Under the pieces are notes generated by a model, which saw only the letters and a list, made by a program, of their open reading frames with translations, made no database searches and was not told the DNA's origin. Shown here piece after piece: positions 1 through 12,945 of a stretch of 64,000 nucleotides of DNA (position 1 is its first letter; each line of letters begins with the position of its first letter). The stretch comes from Aphrophora alni (taxonomy: Eukaryota > Arthropoda > Insecta > Hemiptera > Aphrophoridae). The position numbers and the translations under genes are program-made. Location: contig OY740771.1 in NCBI GenBank assembly GCA_963513935.1, positions 17,529,349 through 17,593,348 of the forward strand, read 5' to 3'.

Positions 1-1370
1 AATAGAGAAGAGGAGTCGTTAAGGAAGCTATAGACAACCCCAGGCAGTGGAGACAAGGATTCGTATAGCATGCGTGTCAATTTTAAAGTGTTAACAAACT
101 CCAACAAGAAAGAAATCTCTTTTGGTGGGATAAAACCTAGAAACGGAAAAACCCAAAAGAAAATATACGGGAAAAGTTACAGGCAGATATGAAATTATGA
201 TAAAAACTTGTAAATATACTGTTGCAAATATATTTAAAGGCGTCAGAAACACTTTCACAGCTTAAATAGTATTTAATGAAAATCGAACTTTCATTTAGGA
301 AGTCAAGTGACAATTTTGTTTTTTTAACAGTAATTCCAAAACTGTGTATTTTTTTTACTTGTAATTTTCAAAACGGGTTTGGGTTATTAAACTTCACATT
401 TCACTAAAACTAAAAAACAGATTTTGATAAATAAGGTTACGTATTTTATAACAGTCACGTAGTCGATTTATGTAGAGATAGAAAAAAAACGCGTTTTATT
501 GGGTCCTAAGAGGTTACGCTGAGCAAAATTTGATCAAAACCGTTTCAGTCAATTTTATGAAAATTTTAATTTGTTTTTTTTGTGTCAGCTAACCGTAATA
601 TTTTAGTTCTCTAAAAACGAAAGCAAAATCACGAGATATGCCCTAAATATGCCTAATTATCAAATTTAATTAAAAGTCACTTTTTAGACAAAAACCTCAA
701 AAATATTAGATATTTATTTTTTGATCCTTCACATAACTTCCCACGTATTTGTGAAAAATTGATAAATATTTAACAAAATAGAATCTGTGTCATATAAAAA
801 AGTCTTTCGTAGATTTTACTTTAATTAAAGTTCAGTCAAAGTTTTATATAATACTATAATATGTATAACTTTAAAATACAAGTTCAGAAAAATGTTAACT
901 AAGTACAATTTGTTTCTAAATTAACGACTAAGCGAAACTTTTCATACAGTTTTTTTTTTAAAGTCAAGAGTTTGGGTTTTAAACTTTCAAATCTCCTACT
1001 TAACGATTTAATAATACATAAAAATCCCACGAAATCTCCCACTAGTACAAATAAACATAACAGTAGGCTGTTTTATAATTTGATAATTCAATATTACTTA
1101 GCGAGTAGAGTAAGTTTTGAAATTGTCAAAAATTTCAAGCTCCCAGAAAACTGAAAAATTGATTTTCGACAATCCGTCCGTCCGTCGACGTTTTTGTTTG
1201 TGCTTAAGTACAATATATATTTCAAAAATGAAGATATGAACACGAAACTTCTTAGAAGAAGATCGTATAGAACACTATTGTAATTCATAAAAATCTAATG
1301 AAAATTTCGAAATTTATACAATTTAATAAAGCTTTTTTTCACATCTTGTGTGTTAATTAACTTACAGCCA
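1..1370. other. AT-rich spacer with DF-type fragments
   Basis: No gene is visible. Around 340-560 there are pieces of the degenerate DF repeat family: a TTTGGGTTATTAAACTTC string, ACGTATTTTATAACAG, and a TTTGATCAAAACCGTTTCAG string. These also occur near 46,370 and 47,300. Short open frames here have no composition or motif support. Confidence 0.5.
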
Positions 1371-1375
1371 ACTAA

Positions 1376-1665
1376 ATTAGATACAAATTTGCAGATTTCA
1401 AACCTATATGTAATGGCACCAATTCACCAGCTCCACGATGATAAATAGCAAAGTTTTTAACAAAAAATTCGAAATCTAACCTCACAAGAAAATGTGATAT
1501 TTCTATAGTTACGAGATCTGGCAGGGGTGAATCACCGAGACTAGAGTAGCGAAGGGTTCTTCAAATATGTAGAGCTTCGAGGCACGTCAAGGCCGAGTCT
1601 TTGATTGGAGCGAGACGTATGGAAACTTTCTAACATCTATACATCTACGTGGCACGTTAAATTCT
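1376..1665 (+). repeat. Z-family dispersed repeat, copy 1
   Basis: Shares with copies 2 and 3 a core running from AATGGCACCAA through AAAATGTGATAT and a CTATAGTTAC string to a CTTCGAGGC segment. Copy 3 (10,270-10,655) has the same landmarks in the same order, with many substitutions. No coding capacity is evident. Confidence 0.55.
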
Positions 1666-1819
1666 AGCCGACGCCGATATATCACAACTTTTGTTATCTG
1701 TTGTAATTACGATAGAGGTCACAAATATAAAAATTAAATTAAAAATATACTCTGCTCAAATAGAATATACTCAGAAATATAGAATCGAAAATATAAAATG
1801 GCGCCCATTATAAACAGTT

Positions 1820-2350
1820 TCATAAAAAATTGCAGACTCCAATTCCGCATGTGGTGTTATCAGTCGCACCTCTCAACGAAGGCAAATAGCGAAGTTTTCT
1901 ATGAAGTGTAATTATTAATCTCGATCTGCCAAGAAATTGATATTGTTATAGTTAAAAATGGGGAAATCGATAATTACTAACACCAGAATAATGAGTGAAG
2001 ACTCCTTAATACATGTCAGGAAAAACTAACATCAAATAAGAAATCAATAACAATCACGAAGACGTGGTAACAATCAAAAGTTGACACAGCTGATCGAGAA
2101 GGCAGCTACAGCTGATTCAGTTTCAGTACTGTTTATTTTGGCGCATACCGTATATGTAGCCTACATCTTGGTAAATTGAAAAATCACTAACACAAGGGAA
2201 GCGATTGGATTTTTGTATAACATCAACATCTACGAGGTCATTACGGTACCCGATGTCAAGAAAGTAGTGATAAAAACTATTACAAGACTCAGAAAATCTT
2301 TGTAACAACTGTTTTAAACAAACTTACCACCCTTGATAAGGAACCCTTGA
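1820..2350 (+). repeat. Z-family dispersed repeat, copy 2
   Basis: The 3' part carries AAGTAGTGATAAAAACTATT then CAGAAAATCTTTGTAACAAC and TGTTTTAAACAAAC, matching copy 3 at 10,570-10,640 and copy 4 near 33,640-33,710. The 5' part (GCAAATAGCGAAGTTTTC) matches copy 1. Directly after copy 1 in the same orientation. Confidence 0.55.
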
Positions 2351-2719
2351 TGTACTAAATACAATATAACAGTTCCTACAAAACTTAAGAAACATACTTT
2401 TAGGCATTATATTAAATGGTTAGCTTGTATCCATGTAATGAAGAGGTTGAGGAGATACCATGATAGCACCAATTTTATTAAGGTGACAACATTTCAATGA
2501 TGGATGTTCACTTTTATTTTAATTACTCTACAACCTTAACTGTATTTACTTATATTTTCATAAATCCGTTTAAATTAACAATGTTTGCTGTCGCTACGCT
2601 CGTGTCGTTGACGAATGTCTTAGCTACACGAATGTCACATTTTGTTTAGGAGATTAAGGTAACAATGTACACGCGAAGTAACAGGAGATTGAGTAAGCTT
2701 TGTGACAGTGGGCCTACTG

Positions 2720-2905
2720 CTTCGTGTATTAAATGTTTTAAATGTTTAAAGAACTTGTGTGTCTGTTATGTGTCGTGTGTTTGTGATTTGTGATTTTTTA
2801 AACTAAGACAACGGGAAAACCCAGCATAAAACACTTGAAAACGGCTGAATAGACGAAACGGCCGTAGTGATATAACTACAAATATAGACTATTGTGACAG
2901 TAAGT
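2720..2905 (+). repeat. Y-family repeat, solo copy
   Basis: Contains CTTGAAAACGGCTGAATAGA followed by CGAAACGGCCGTAGTG. It aligns with the right arm at 5,060-5,232, including the preceding TGTATT...AAATGTTT...CTTGTGTTT stretch. The intervening DNA at 2,350-2,720 shows no recognisable feature apart from a somewhat more GC-rich patch near 2,590-2,700. Confidence 0.5.
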
Positions 2906-3929
2906 CTCATTAATATATTTAATTAAGGTAACTTCACTATTTTTCATTGAAGAGAACCGTTGTTGATACCATTAAATGTAGAATTGAAATGTGTAAACTT
3001 TAATCTAATTTAGCGTTTTATAAAATGATTAACACAGGAGATATAAACAAAATACCTTTTAAAATTTTCGTCATTTTAATATTTTAAATTTCTACATCCC
3101 CTACACCCGATATCATATTCTTTAGTTTCTCTGGTTCTTTTATACAGACTGCAACGACAATGATGGCGGACGAACTACATGCCTAAAATCCCTTTTCGCT
3201 CTGCTCATACCATGAACCGTGAAAAACGTTCTCAAAACGGAGGCACCATTTCTTTCGATTATCAAACTTTTAACTTCGTATATGGGGGTTAGTAAAAATA
3301 TCAAATATGTCCCTAGGGGGTTGAAAAAGATAAGTTAAATTTAAAACAAGCTTTCTAAAAGTGATTGCTATCATTATATATTGTATAATGGAAAGTAGAG
3401 GAAATTAATGTAATTAGGTAAATGAAAAACAAGTTTAAACGACCGTATTCTCAAAGAATTCCGGATTAAATGTAATCTTGGTTTAAACGTTATATTTTAT
3501 CATCAAGGTAATTTTAAAGGTAAAGATTGTTTAGATTAAATTTCGTTTAAAATATTTAAGTTTAACCCAAAGTTTAAACTTGATTGCAGATACTGTCGTT
3601 CAAGAAAGTAAATATTATAGATTAAAAATTGTATTCACAAAGACCAAAATGTATAAGATACAAAATATATAATTGAAAAATTAATTATGAATATTGGATA
3701 GCATATTGTAGATTTATATTGTGTATTTTTGGAATAAATTCAATTCCAACATATTTCTCTTTATCAATAACTTTAAGTCGAAAATAAATCATCCTGTAGT
3801 ACATGTCTCATTATTCTTCATTGATAAGGACTGAATATATTCACCATAGAATAATTAATTGTCATTTCAGTAGTTGTCAGTCAAATACTGAAAGTGAACC
3901 AATGAGGAGGTGGTTGAAATAATATTACT
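2906..3929. other. AT-rich spacer
   Basis: I see no open frame of note, no tandem repeat and no recognisable mobile-element protein in this kilobase. The sequence is AT-rich throughout. Confidence 0.5.
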
Positions 3930-3995
3930 ATATTTAAATAAGGCCTAAACTGCTGCACTTGTGTTATAAACGCGCCCTCAACTTACGTTAATTTT
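3930..3995 (+). repeat. DF-family 5'-end motif
   Basis: TATTTAAATAAGGCCTAAAC followed by ACTTGTGTTATAAACGCG and CCTCAAC. The same head occurs near 13,380, 46,220 and 47,095. With the tail motif at 5,700-5,770 it may mark a decayed DF element split by the Y inverted pair. Confidence 0.45.
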
Positions 3996-4498
3996 CATTT
4001 TCTCATAATTTCACGCACGTGTCTCTCCGTCCGTCTGTAAGTAACAACGGGTTTTCACAGACAAGACGACAAATCCTATAAATCCTTGTATATTTCAACC
4101 TGTGTATTATATTCTTTGAATTGTCTCGCTCGTAGAAAAAATTAGTGGTAACAAAAAAATTATCTTGGGGCAGTTAAAAGGCAAAAACAATCGCGTTGAA
4201 ATGTTCTCAAACAAGTTTATGTGCGAGATATAAAAAAACTAAAAGTTATTTTGATTACAAGTTGTATATTCGACAAACAAATTTAAATCTTGTCGCTAGG
4301 CGAAATTTAAAGTTACAGATATCAACCCCTCCCCCCCTCTAATTTGAAAACAGCGTAATCTACAAATCTCAAAAAAAAATAATTTTGATTTGAAATGAAA
4401 TTTCACTGCGAAATCATATATTATTTTTTTTTTTGTACGACAAATACAACTAAATTTATTATAACGTTTATTTGTTGCCATTCTGAATACTGATTATA

Positions 4499-5232
4499 AT
4501 AAACAATTATTTCATTTACCGTCTCAAGTATTCTGTTTATCGTTGTATTATTTTATGATGGCCGTTTCGGCTAATGAGCCATTTTTAAGTTTAAAAAAGT
4601 TTTGTTAGGAAGGTCCTTTGTCAATTAAAAAAATAATAAACAGGAAGAGATTCAAAGAGCACATCTATCTGTCATACGAACTGCTCATTTAAATAACAAA
4701 ACCTGAATCTAAATTTTCTGAACACATCAACCAGACCGACCAAAAATATCCCTGCATAGTTGAGTCGCTTAAAATATTGTACCAGTGTAAAAAGGGCAGA
4801 TTAATGAATGCGTTGGAAGAGTTTGAAATATATAGGAATTTTAAATATATGAGTAAAAATATTACTGAATGAAAAACTCAATTTTAATTCTAAAGTATTA
4901 TGTGACATTCTACTTATGATAAGCAACCCTCTCCATTGACAAGTGTAGCCGACAATCGTTCCCACTATGTATCGGAAGATAGGGCCGGCGGATTGAATAT
5001 AACAAATTGACCGTACAACAAAAAGTGTATTCGTGTGTTTTATAAATGTTTCTTGTGTTTACGTATTGTTTAGGACATTAATTAGGTGTTTGTATTTTTA
5101 ATTGACAAAGGACGATCCTGCTAAAACTCTTTTTAAAACTTTTAAACGGTTGATTAGCCGAAACGGCAGTCGTAAATTATTACAACGGTAAACCAAATAC
5201 TGGAGATGATAATTGAAATAATTGTTTAACTT
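4499..5232. mobile_element. Element with inverted Y-family arms
   Basis: Two arms of about 135 bp face each other. The left arm (4,499-4,630), read on the minus strand, matches the right arm (5,093-5,232) on the plus strand: AATTGACAAAGGAC, AAACTT...AAA, GATTAGCCGAAACGGC or CATTAGCCGAAACGGCC, then a TACAACG string and AATAATTGTTTA. Identity is roughly 75-85 percent by eye. The 460-bp centre holds no open frame, so this looks like a non-autonomous inverted-terminal element. The family is not identified. Confidence 0.5.
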
Positions 5233-5699
5233 AATTTAACCACAAATCCGGAGTGTATACGTCCTAAGAGCAGTATTTATTAGATATGAGACAAAAAAAT
5301 CAAGAGTTATTAAAGGAGAGTGCATTTTCATTGATTTCTCGTTATTAAGGTCCTTAGGTGAATCCAAGGGCCTAAATAACTAAACGCGCTTGTCTATCTG
5401 TCTATACAATATATACTCCCGCTTAAATAACTTTAAAGTTATACAAATAACTGTCCCTACATATCTATGGATCCTAAGACGTGTGACTTTATCACACGTT
5501 AGACCCTCTTATTTGATTTATTTTGTAAATTTTTCTTGAACCGAAAATTTATTTTTATTAAAATTTTGTACATTAGTTTGGGTCAATAACATTTAATCAA
5601 TATCGTTAGATCCGATTTAGTGAAAATGTAATTTTAGTGATTTTATTATAGGGCAATTTCTAAATGTTTAGTTATGGATACCTACATAGAAAATTTTAT

Positions 5700-5770
5700 T
5701 AAAATCAGTTCACACGTTTAGGCTGTAGAACACGTCTCGTACTAGAGACACCATTTGTGTCGAAGCGTGA
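5700..5770 (+). repeat. DF-family 3'-end motif
   Basis: CACGTTTAGGCTGTAGAACA followed by a diverged CACGTCTCGT run. The same CTTTTGGGCTGTAGAGCACT-type tail is seen near 14,636, 36,398 and 47,545. Confidence 0.4.
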
Positions 5771-7217
5771 ATCTCGTTTGAAACGACACGTAAATGCAGA
5801 GGCAGTCCAACTTCTTGACAACTGTAATCTGATCAGAAGACTGAAGAGAACGAAAGCTTTTTGAGTTGGTTTAATTGTGTGGTGCACAGTGTATCCGTGA
5901 ATAGAATATAGTATAGTAGAACAATTTTTGTCACTATTGGGTTATCTCTATGATATTAATACATTCCAGAAAAAAATTATTGGTTATTCTGTAAGACTAG
6001 TTTTAATGTAATACAATAAATACATTTTTTTAAATTGTGTCGAAACAGAAACCTCAAAGCTGTATGTCTCCTCGTCACTTTTTTGACCGATCAGATAACA
6101 CCCTATATTTAAAAAAAAGTAAAATTTAAAAACAATTACAATATTAACCATACAAGAAAGAATGTAATCAAAGATTTAACAATGCGACTATAATGTTTCC
6201 CATAGGGTATAGTTTCAATGACATTCTTTTTTACGGCTATTTATTGGTTATTGGAGAAAAGGTTCATATAGAAAGACTAAAAAGCAAAAGATTAAATTAA
6301 GGAGAATATCTTCCCTAAGCAGTATGCGTGAATTGTAAATATAACGATCATGTATGAGCAGGTTGGTTTGTAACTAGACCTCTTTCTTAGAGTGTGATAT
6401 GTTCCAAGTTTCTCCGTCATGAGATGTAAGCTATTGGAACATCATTAGGCTTACAAAGTACAATAAAGTAAAACAACACCTCCCAGACAGCCATGTCCGT
6501 CAAAGTCAAGGCTTAATATATCAAATATCAAGAAATCTGTTCACAAATTGTACACAGTTAATGCAAAATAAAACTATAGCGTAAAATCAGAAATTCTGTT
6601 GCAATATAATATTTTATTCATAACTGAGTGGGACTATCTGTTATTCATTTGGACCAATGGGAATAAAGAAAATTTTAAAACATAAAACGAAGAAATATAC
6701 ATATTGGCAGGCGATGATGACCATGATGATTATTTTTGCATAAATTATAAGAAGATAATAAAAAATACACGAAGACTGACAAACATAATTTAATAAGCAC
6801 ATTCTATCTCAAAAATCACTTAAAATTAATGTATGGGATTTATTTGTGATTTAAAACGCGATGTTCAAGATTCTCCGCATTATAAGCAGTTTTTTTTTAA
6901 AGTTAATTATTTCAGAGTTTCAATATTTTAATTACGTTACCTCCAGGTTCTCAAACTGGAGTGCTGATTTGCTTGGCAAATAAAATCGTTTTAACTTTAC
7001 ATATAAGTAATATGATTACAAGAAATTGTTTTAAAAAAAGTTTATTTATAGAGTTTAAAGTTAACATGTATGTTCTAGATAGTATTATAATCTTTTACTA
7101 ATGCTAATTTAACCTTATATAAACGCACAGACTAGTTAATTATAACAAAACTTTTACTGCATCCCTCGACAGTCATACCAAATTTCCAAAATGTTTTAAG
7201 TTGCGCTGTATGAGTGG

Positions 7218-7218
<1 letters not shown>
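5771..7218. other. AT-rich spacer
   Basis: No gene, tandem repeat or clear mobile-element remnant was seen in this interval. It ends at a (TA)n tract. Confidence 0.45.

Positions 7219-7219
<1 letters not shown>

Positions 7220-7284
<65 letters not shown>
7220..7284. repeat. (TA)n microsatellite
   Basis: Perfect TA dinucleotide run of about 65 bp. Confidence 0.97.
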
Positions 7285-7288
<4 letters not shown>

Positions 7289-7760
7289 GTACATTCGGAA
7301 CTGATCTTAATCGGAATTATTGTGAAAAGGATCTATTCCATATTGGATGTTAACATATTGTTTTAGTTATTGTTTATTTTAAAATTGCTTCAAATCAATA
7401 TTTGTTTCAATGTTTGAAATTTTGATTCATTTTATACTTTTCAATTTAGTTTTGTAATTTGTATTTTTATTTAGAAATATGTCTCGTTTGTTTTTTTTTT
7501 TCCTCTTCTATGTTTTATATTTTCTTTCGAACATCCACACACTTTTTTGAAACCATAGAAGCGTAAAGGAGGACATTAAAAGAAGAAACTCCTCAAAAGT
7601 GGAGCTTTTAAAACTTTAACGTAAAGTAATAATTTCTTTTTCAGTGGAGAAATGAAAATGATTCAAGTTTTATCTCAGTCATTAAAATTCCATTTAGTTC
7701 TTCTGTGTCAAGCACTTTATTTAATAGGCAGGCAATTCTATGTTCATGATAGGAGAACAT

Positions 7761-7945
7761 TTGTCATTCGTTATCATGAACATAGTGAAACACAGTCGAG
7801 TTGTAGAATCTTTACTGTGTGCTCTCATTAGCGGGTCGAAATGACGACAAACAACTTGAGTTTAAGTGGTACTGTCGACAGGAAATTATTTCACAGACGA
7901 CTGCCACAGAACTGTCTTCATAATTACACCTCTGTGGAGTAAATG
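7761..7945 (-). repeat. W-family dispersed repeat, copy A
   Basis: Reverse complement of copies B and C. Shared landmarks are a CAGTCGTCTGTGAAATAATT block, a GCCGACAGT-type block, CTCAAGTTGTTGTCGTC, CCCGCTAATGAGAGC and CAACTCGACTGTGTTTC. The conserved unit is about 170-185 bp. No coding frame is kept. Flanks (7,290-7,760 and 7,946-8,560) show nothing else recognisable. Confidence 0.7.
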
Positions 7946-8839
7946 GAAGTAAGAAGTGCAAGTTTGGTTGCTCCACTTCTAACGGAGTGTGTTACATTTA
8001 AAGTTGCATTTTGAAATGTTTCAAACGTAGATGATTTCTTTCTTTTGAGTTATAATTTTAATAATTTTCTTATCTTAATGGTGGAAAACACTGCACAAAG
8101 ATTCTCAGCTTATCTATCCCCAAAAACAAAATTGATAAAAAAGTAATTATCATTTCAGTACTTGTAGAAGTAAAAAGAACAATGGACGCCGACCTTTGAA
8201 ATTGTATTTATAAATTTAAATATATATCTCAAGTAGTTTTGTTTATCATGTGATCACATATTCAACTTAAAAGTAATTTGATTATAATGCACCTTTTAAT
8301 GATAAATTTTATTTATTTGACAGGTGGTCAAAAATCACGTTTTCGGTTTCTCAAGGTCATGTAACGTTATGATCAGTCAAATACAGAGAGATAAAATTAT
8401 TTTAACAATTACCAAACATACCCTGTACGATTAATTTGGGCTCTGTTTTGTTTATAGTTTAAAAGTTTAAACTACAAATCACAGACAGTATGAAGTCTAA
8501 CTATTATAAAACAATACTCCTAGTAATCGCACTTAGAGGTTAATACAGAGTTTGAGATAAATGTTTTGTCACATTCGTTTCATAATAATATATTAACTTT
8601 GTTTGCAATGAAGAGGGAATACATGGCAGAAACTATTTCAACACTTCAACTATCCGTTGAACAACTGTTTTACATGGAATTATGCTGTTTAAACGCTCTG
8701 TTTCACGCTGAAATTCATGAAAGCTCCACAGAAAATGCAATGGCGAGAGAAAGATTGTTTTCTTTGTCGTATAGAGAAGAGAACCTCTCGGTTACCACCG
8801 CCTTCAAAAAGAAGCAAATGGTTGTAAATTTAAGACCCC

Positions 8840-9020
8840 TTACTGTTGAACTCTCTAATTACGTCATAGTCGGTAAGGAACAAGAGTTCAAGTGAAGACT
8901 GTCGTGATAAGAGAGATGAAAGATAAGAGATTTAACACAAGACTACATGAAAAAATGTGGAGATCCATTTAGGAACCTCTAGATTGGCATGCCGGTACAG
9001 AACAAGCAAACTGGAACTCT
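8840..9020 (+). repeat. V-family dispersed repeat, copy 1
   Basis: Contains GGTAAGGAACAAGAGTT, then GAGATGAAAGATAAGAG, TTTAACACAAGACTACATGA and AAATGTGGAGATCCAT. The same blocks recur in order at 17,795, 26,620, 31,815, 42,845 (-) and 52,685 (-). The 109-residue open frame ending at 8,895 runs into this repeat and has no recognised domain, so I do not call it a gene. Confidence 0.6.
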
Positions 9021-10265
9021 GGCAGGAACTAAAATATAATATCAAGCCAGACCACAGGTTACTTTTTCCCCTTCAAATTCCTCGTTTTAACCACCAAACA
9101 TTTCTCATTTATGCCATTGATTGTAGGAGATACTGCAAAAACCATAGAACCACAATAGTTTCTAAATGTTTGCAAGAGACCAACGTTTTTATAAATTAAT
9201 AATTTAATTTAATGTTTGTAGAACTTAAATATTAGAAACAGAAAATTAAGGGGAGATATTTAATTTATATAATTTATTAAAAATCTTGCGGTCCCGCCTT
9301 TGGGATATGCTGATGCTTATTCTAAATTTTAGGACCAAACTTGATAATTTGGTTTTAAAAACCTGCACAAGCTAGTTGATTTCAACAACTAATAATGTTA
9401 AATTCGAAACGGTTACGAGCTTTTGATACAAAAACCTAATAAATGTGATTTGTGTCCTGTTATTGTATCACTAATATTATTTTTAACTTCACATCACAAA
9501 GTTTTTTTTTTTTTTTTTTTTGTATTGATCTTCACTTTACATTGTCTCAAGTAGTAAAAAAAAAAAAAAATCGCTATTCCGTTGTTCCGTAGTTGTCTGT
9601 ACGTAAGCACGCTAAAGGTCACGACAAGGATCAGAAAGGTTTCCCAGGTGGCACTAGAGACTTTCCACTGAGTGGAATATTTTTCTGATTAGAGATATTT
9701 ATAAAATAGCCAATGAAAGGTTATGTTAGGTTAGGTTAGGCTAGATATTTACATGTTCTGGTGAACTTACTTTACTTTCTAAAAATTACACAGAATATTT
9801 TTTATTAAATAACTGTTTAAAACAGATATTGTTTTTACGGTATTTACGAAAAAAGTTATTGGAACATCTTTTATCATGTATTAATACTATTATCAATCTA
9901 CGAATGTTAGCCTATATAACATTGACAAACGTAATTACCTTGTAAACAAAGTGTCAGTTAGTAACATGTATAAGAGTAAAGGTGGTGAAAGAATGTAGCA
10001 GAAAAATGTACCGATCAGCTGATAACCTCTAGACCTGTCAAACCTTCTAACCTTTGTTAATTGGAGATTCAACGCTCAGGACACTGGCCACTCAGACCAC
10101 TGGCCACTCTGCCGATACAACCAAAATTTTAAACAGGAGAATATGGCGTGGTCACACTTATATTAACGAATTGAAATGCAGAATAAAAACTAATTAAAAA
10201 CCCAATATAGCAGCCATTGAAAACAGTTTTTTGTTTATGTTGTGTTCACTTATAATACTTTAATT
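9021..10265. other. Spacer with T20/A15 tracts and TTAGG triplet
   Basis: Holds poly-T (9,502-9,521) and poly-A (9,556-9,570) separated by about 35 bp, and three TTAGG units at 9,726-9,740. TTAGG is the common insect telomere unit, but isolated GGTTAGG strings are frequent inside insect chromosomes, so this is not a telomere. No gene seen. Confidence 0.6.
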
Positions 10266-10269
10266 TAAC

Positions 10270-10655
10270 ATATTAAAGTATCATACTTCAATTCTGCATG
10301 CAATGGCACTAACCTCAGCTCTCTATGTTGACAAATAGTGAAGTTACTGCCAAAAAAAGTAATTTCCAAACCTGAACTCCTTAAAAAAATGTGATATACA
10401 AAATCTATAGTTACAAAATCAGCAACGGCAGTCACAACAGCGAGCGGTGCGAGTGTAGGCTCCTTTACATTTGTACACCTTCGAGGCTTCCCAGAGCCGA
10501 GACTCTGACAAGAACGTAACAAATTAAGTTTTTTTAATATAGGAGGTTCGCTAGGGCATAGTCGAACTTCAGGAAGTAGTGATATAATACAAGATTCAGA
10601 AAAAACTTTGTAACAGCTGTTTTAAACAACCTACCCTACTGGTTGTTGGAATTAC
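10270..10655 (+). repeat. Z-family dispersed repeat, copy 3
   Basis: Carries both halves of the family: AATGGCACTAA, AAAATGTGATATACAAAATC, CTATAGTTAC and CTTCGAGGC at the 5' side, and AAGTAGTGATA...CAGAAAA...TTTGTAACAGCTGTTTTAA at the 3' side. It is the best guide to full Z length, about 385 bp. Confidence 0.6.
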
Positions 10656-10884
10656 CATTTCAATTTAATATTTCCCAAAAGTTAAAAGATATTTTTTGGG
10701 GAAATTTATTTAGAAGATATATGATTGAGTTGTATATTACATCCAGGAAAGTACAAACTCAAAAGTCTTTTAAAGTTAAAAGATGTTCATCAATTATGGT
10801 AATCTTTAAAATGGTAATTTAAAGAGATGTAACACTAAGGTTTGGTTGGGTGGAGACCAACCGTTGCATTTCTATTTATTTTAC

Positions 10885-11063
10885 ATTTACTCTACAGTGG
10901 TGTAATTACGTACACCGCTTTGTGGCAGTCGTCTGTGAAATAATTTCCTGCCGACAGTGCCACTTAACTCAAGTTGTTGTTTTCTCGACCCGCTAATGAG
11001 AGCACACGGTAAAGATTCCACAACTCGACTGTGTTTCTGTGAATAATAACGAATGACAAATGT
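10885..11063 (+). repeat. W-family dispersed repeat, copy B
   Basis: Plus-strand member of W: CGCTTTGTGGCAGTCGTCTG, AAATAATTTCCTGCCGACAG, CCCGCTAATGAGAGCAC and CAACTCGACTGTGTTTC. Opposite orientation to copy A. Confidence 0.7.
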
Positions 11064-12785
11064 AACAAATATTCCTTATTATAAACTTGGAAAAACAATT
11101 TGCAAAAAGTAAATGGAATTTTAACGACGTACATAAAAGTCAAATTATTTTATATGTAAGTTTCAAAGTTATGTAAATGGACTCAATTAAATCGCAGTTA
11201 CTTTTAAGAATCAACAAATAGCGTGCAATTTGCAAGAACTTGTACTTTCCATAAATATTATTATTGCGAGCATCTAATGTGACTTCTGCTGGGTTCTTTT
11301 ATATAATTTGAAAAGATTTTCTGATATTTAAATGTTAGCTCTTACGATAAAGGTAGATAGGCCTACTACATAGCATTAAATATGCACCAACATCTGTCCA
11401 AAATATTAGAACCAATGTTTTATCATTGTACATAGCTTATGAGTTACTAAACTAGAACTCTCAATTTTAGCAATATATTTTGATGTTTGTAATGGAATTT
11501 TGATTTTGCAAACCAATATAACATGTTTTTTAAATCTTAAAATTTGCGTAAATTTCAAAATGGCGCAAAATTTCCAAGTTCAAAAACAGTTTTAGAGTTT
11601 ATATATTACCTGCAATTATACAGAGTTATAAAATATATCCTTGACTGGAACTTTAAAATCTTCATCCATCGTTCCACAAACCTGTTTCTTCATCTTATTT
11701 TTGTAAACCGTAGAAATTATTTTAGTAATTGTAACTTTAGAATTGTATTCTTATAAATTGAATATTAGTTTTATTTTTAACAAATTCCTTACAGAGTTTT
11801 ATTTCACCTTGTGTTTTTAAATTCCTGTTTTATTGTTATTACTGTTAACTTACTTTCATCCTCAAAAACATCCTCACTGGTAACAGACATGTATTCCATG
11901 TCAACAACAACATTAAGCTGAACCTGAACTGCCGTCTGTTATCTTCTAGGAAAACAACCGGCTTGTGGGAGCACTGCACGGGACAACCTCACCACTTTCT
12001 CCATTGTATTGACAATAATATTGATGCCCAATCATGCACTTCAGTATGATTGTCAATATCCCTCACCAACTTCCGATATTGATGGTTGGATTTCAAGATT
12101 TCAAGATCTACTTCAATATCGTTCGTCAAACTATCAATTCCGAGGTGGGTACTCTCAATAATGTTGATGATCAATTTTCAATAATATTGATCCTGAACTT
12201 TAGAGTTAAAAATAATTTTAGTGTTTTAGATAACCTGGTGTCGAAGAGATATCTTACGGATTTACTATACACAATTTTGCGGGTTAGAGGATCTCTTTCA
12301 ACTTTCTTATCACATTTCATTGACCAACTTTTTTTCTCTTCCGACCGTAAAGCTACTAGATTATTAGAAGACTAGTGATCATCATTTTATCTTCTTTTGT
12401 TTTCTTTTCTTTAAAGGAAAATGACAGAGATATGTTTCAACTCTAATGAACTACAAAAAACCTATCGTACACCAGCTTAAGCCTATAATACCTCATTACA
12501 TCTAATAACGATGAGCAAAGAGATGCTAAACTCAACGTTATTCTATCGAATTGTTAATAAACAATAAAAGTAATTTGCATTTTCCCATGTAGGGGTATGC
12601 TTGCTTTCCATAAATTTTCGTTACATATCACAAATGTTTGATACAAGTTGTGTCTTAAAATTAAAATGAGAAAGATATTCGTCAATCATGTTTGAAACCT
12701 TTTCAATCATGCTTGAAACTAAGTAACGTAACACACAGGTTAGGTTATGTTATATGTGGAGCAACCTAGCTTGTAATTATTTCTT
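11064..12785. other. AT-rich spacer
   Basis: No supported gene. A stretch at 12,010-12,190 repeats TCAATATTATTGA-like strings that could pair locally (AATAATATTGAT occurs twice), which accounts for overlapping frames on both strands. A short AGGTTAGGTTATGT string at 12,737 is of the insect background type. Confidence 0.45.
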
Positions 12786-12945
12786 TAACTTTACAGAGGT
12801 GTAATTTTAAAGACCGCTTTGTGGCAGTTGTCTGTGAAATAATTCCATGCCGAAAGCGTTACTTAAACTCAAGTTGTTGTCGTCTAGACCCGCTAATGAG
12901 AGCCCACAGTAAAGATTCCACAACTCAACTGTGTTTCTGTAAGTG
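12786..12945 (+). repeat. W-family dispersed repeat, copy C
   Basis: Same orientation as copy B: CGCTTTGTGGCAGTTGTCTG, CTCAAGTTGTTGTCGTCTAG, CCCGCTAATGAGAGCCCACA and CAACTCAACTGTGTTTC. Both flanks diverge immediately outside the shared block. Confidence 0.7.

Noticed and set aside
8566..8895. 109-residue plus-strand frame
   Set aside because: No recognised domain and its end runs into a V-family repeat; other V copies do not keep the frame.
9726..9740. TTAGG x3 as a telomere or interstitial telomere
   Set aside because: Only three units; such strings are common throughout insect chromosomes.
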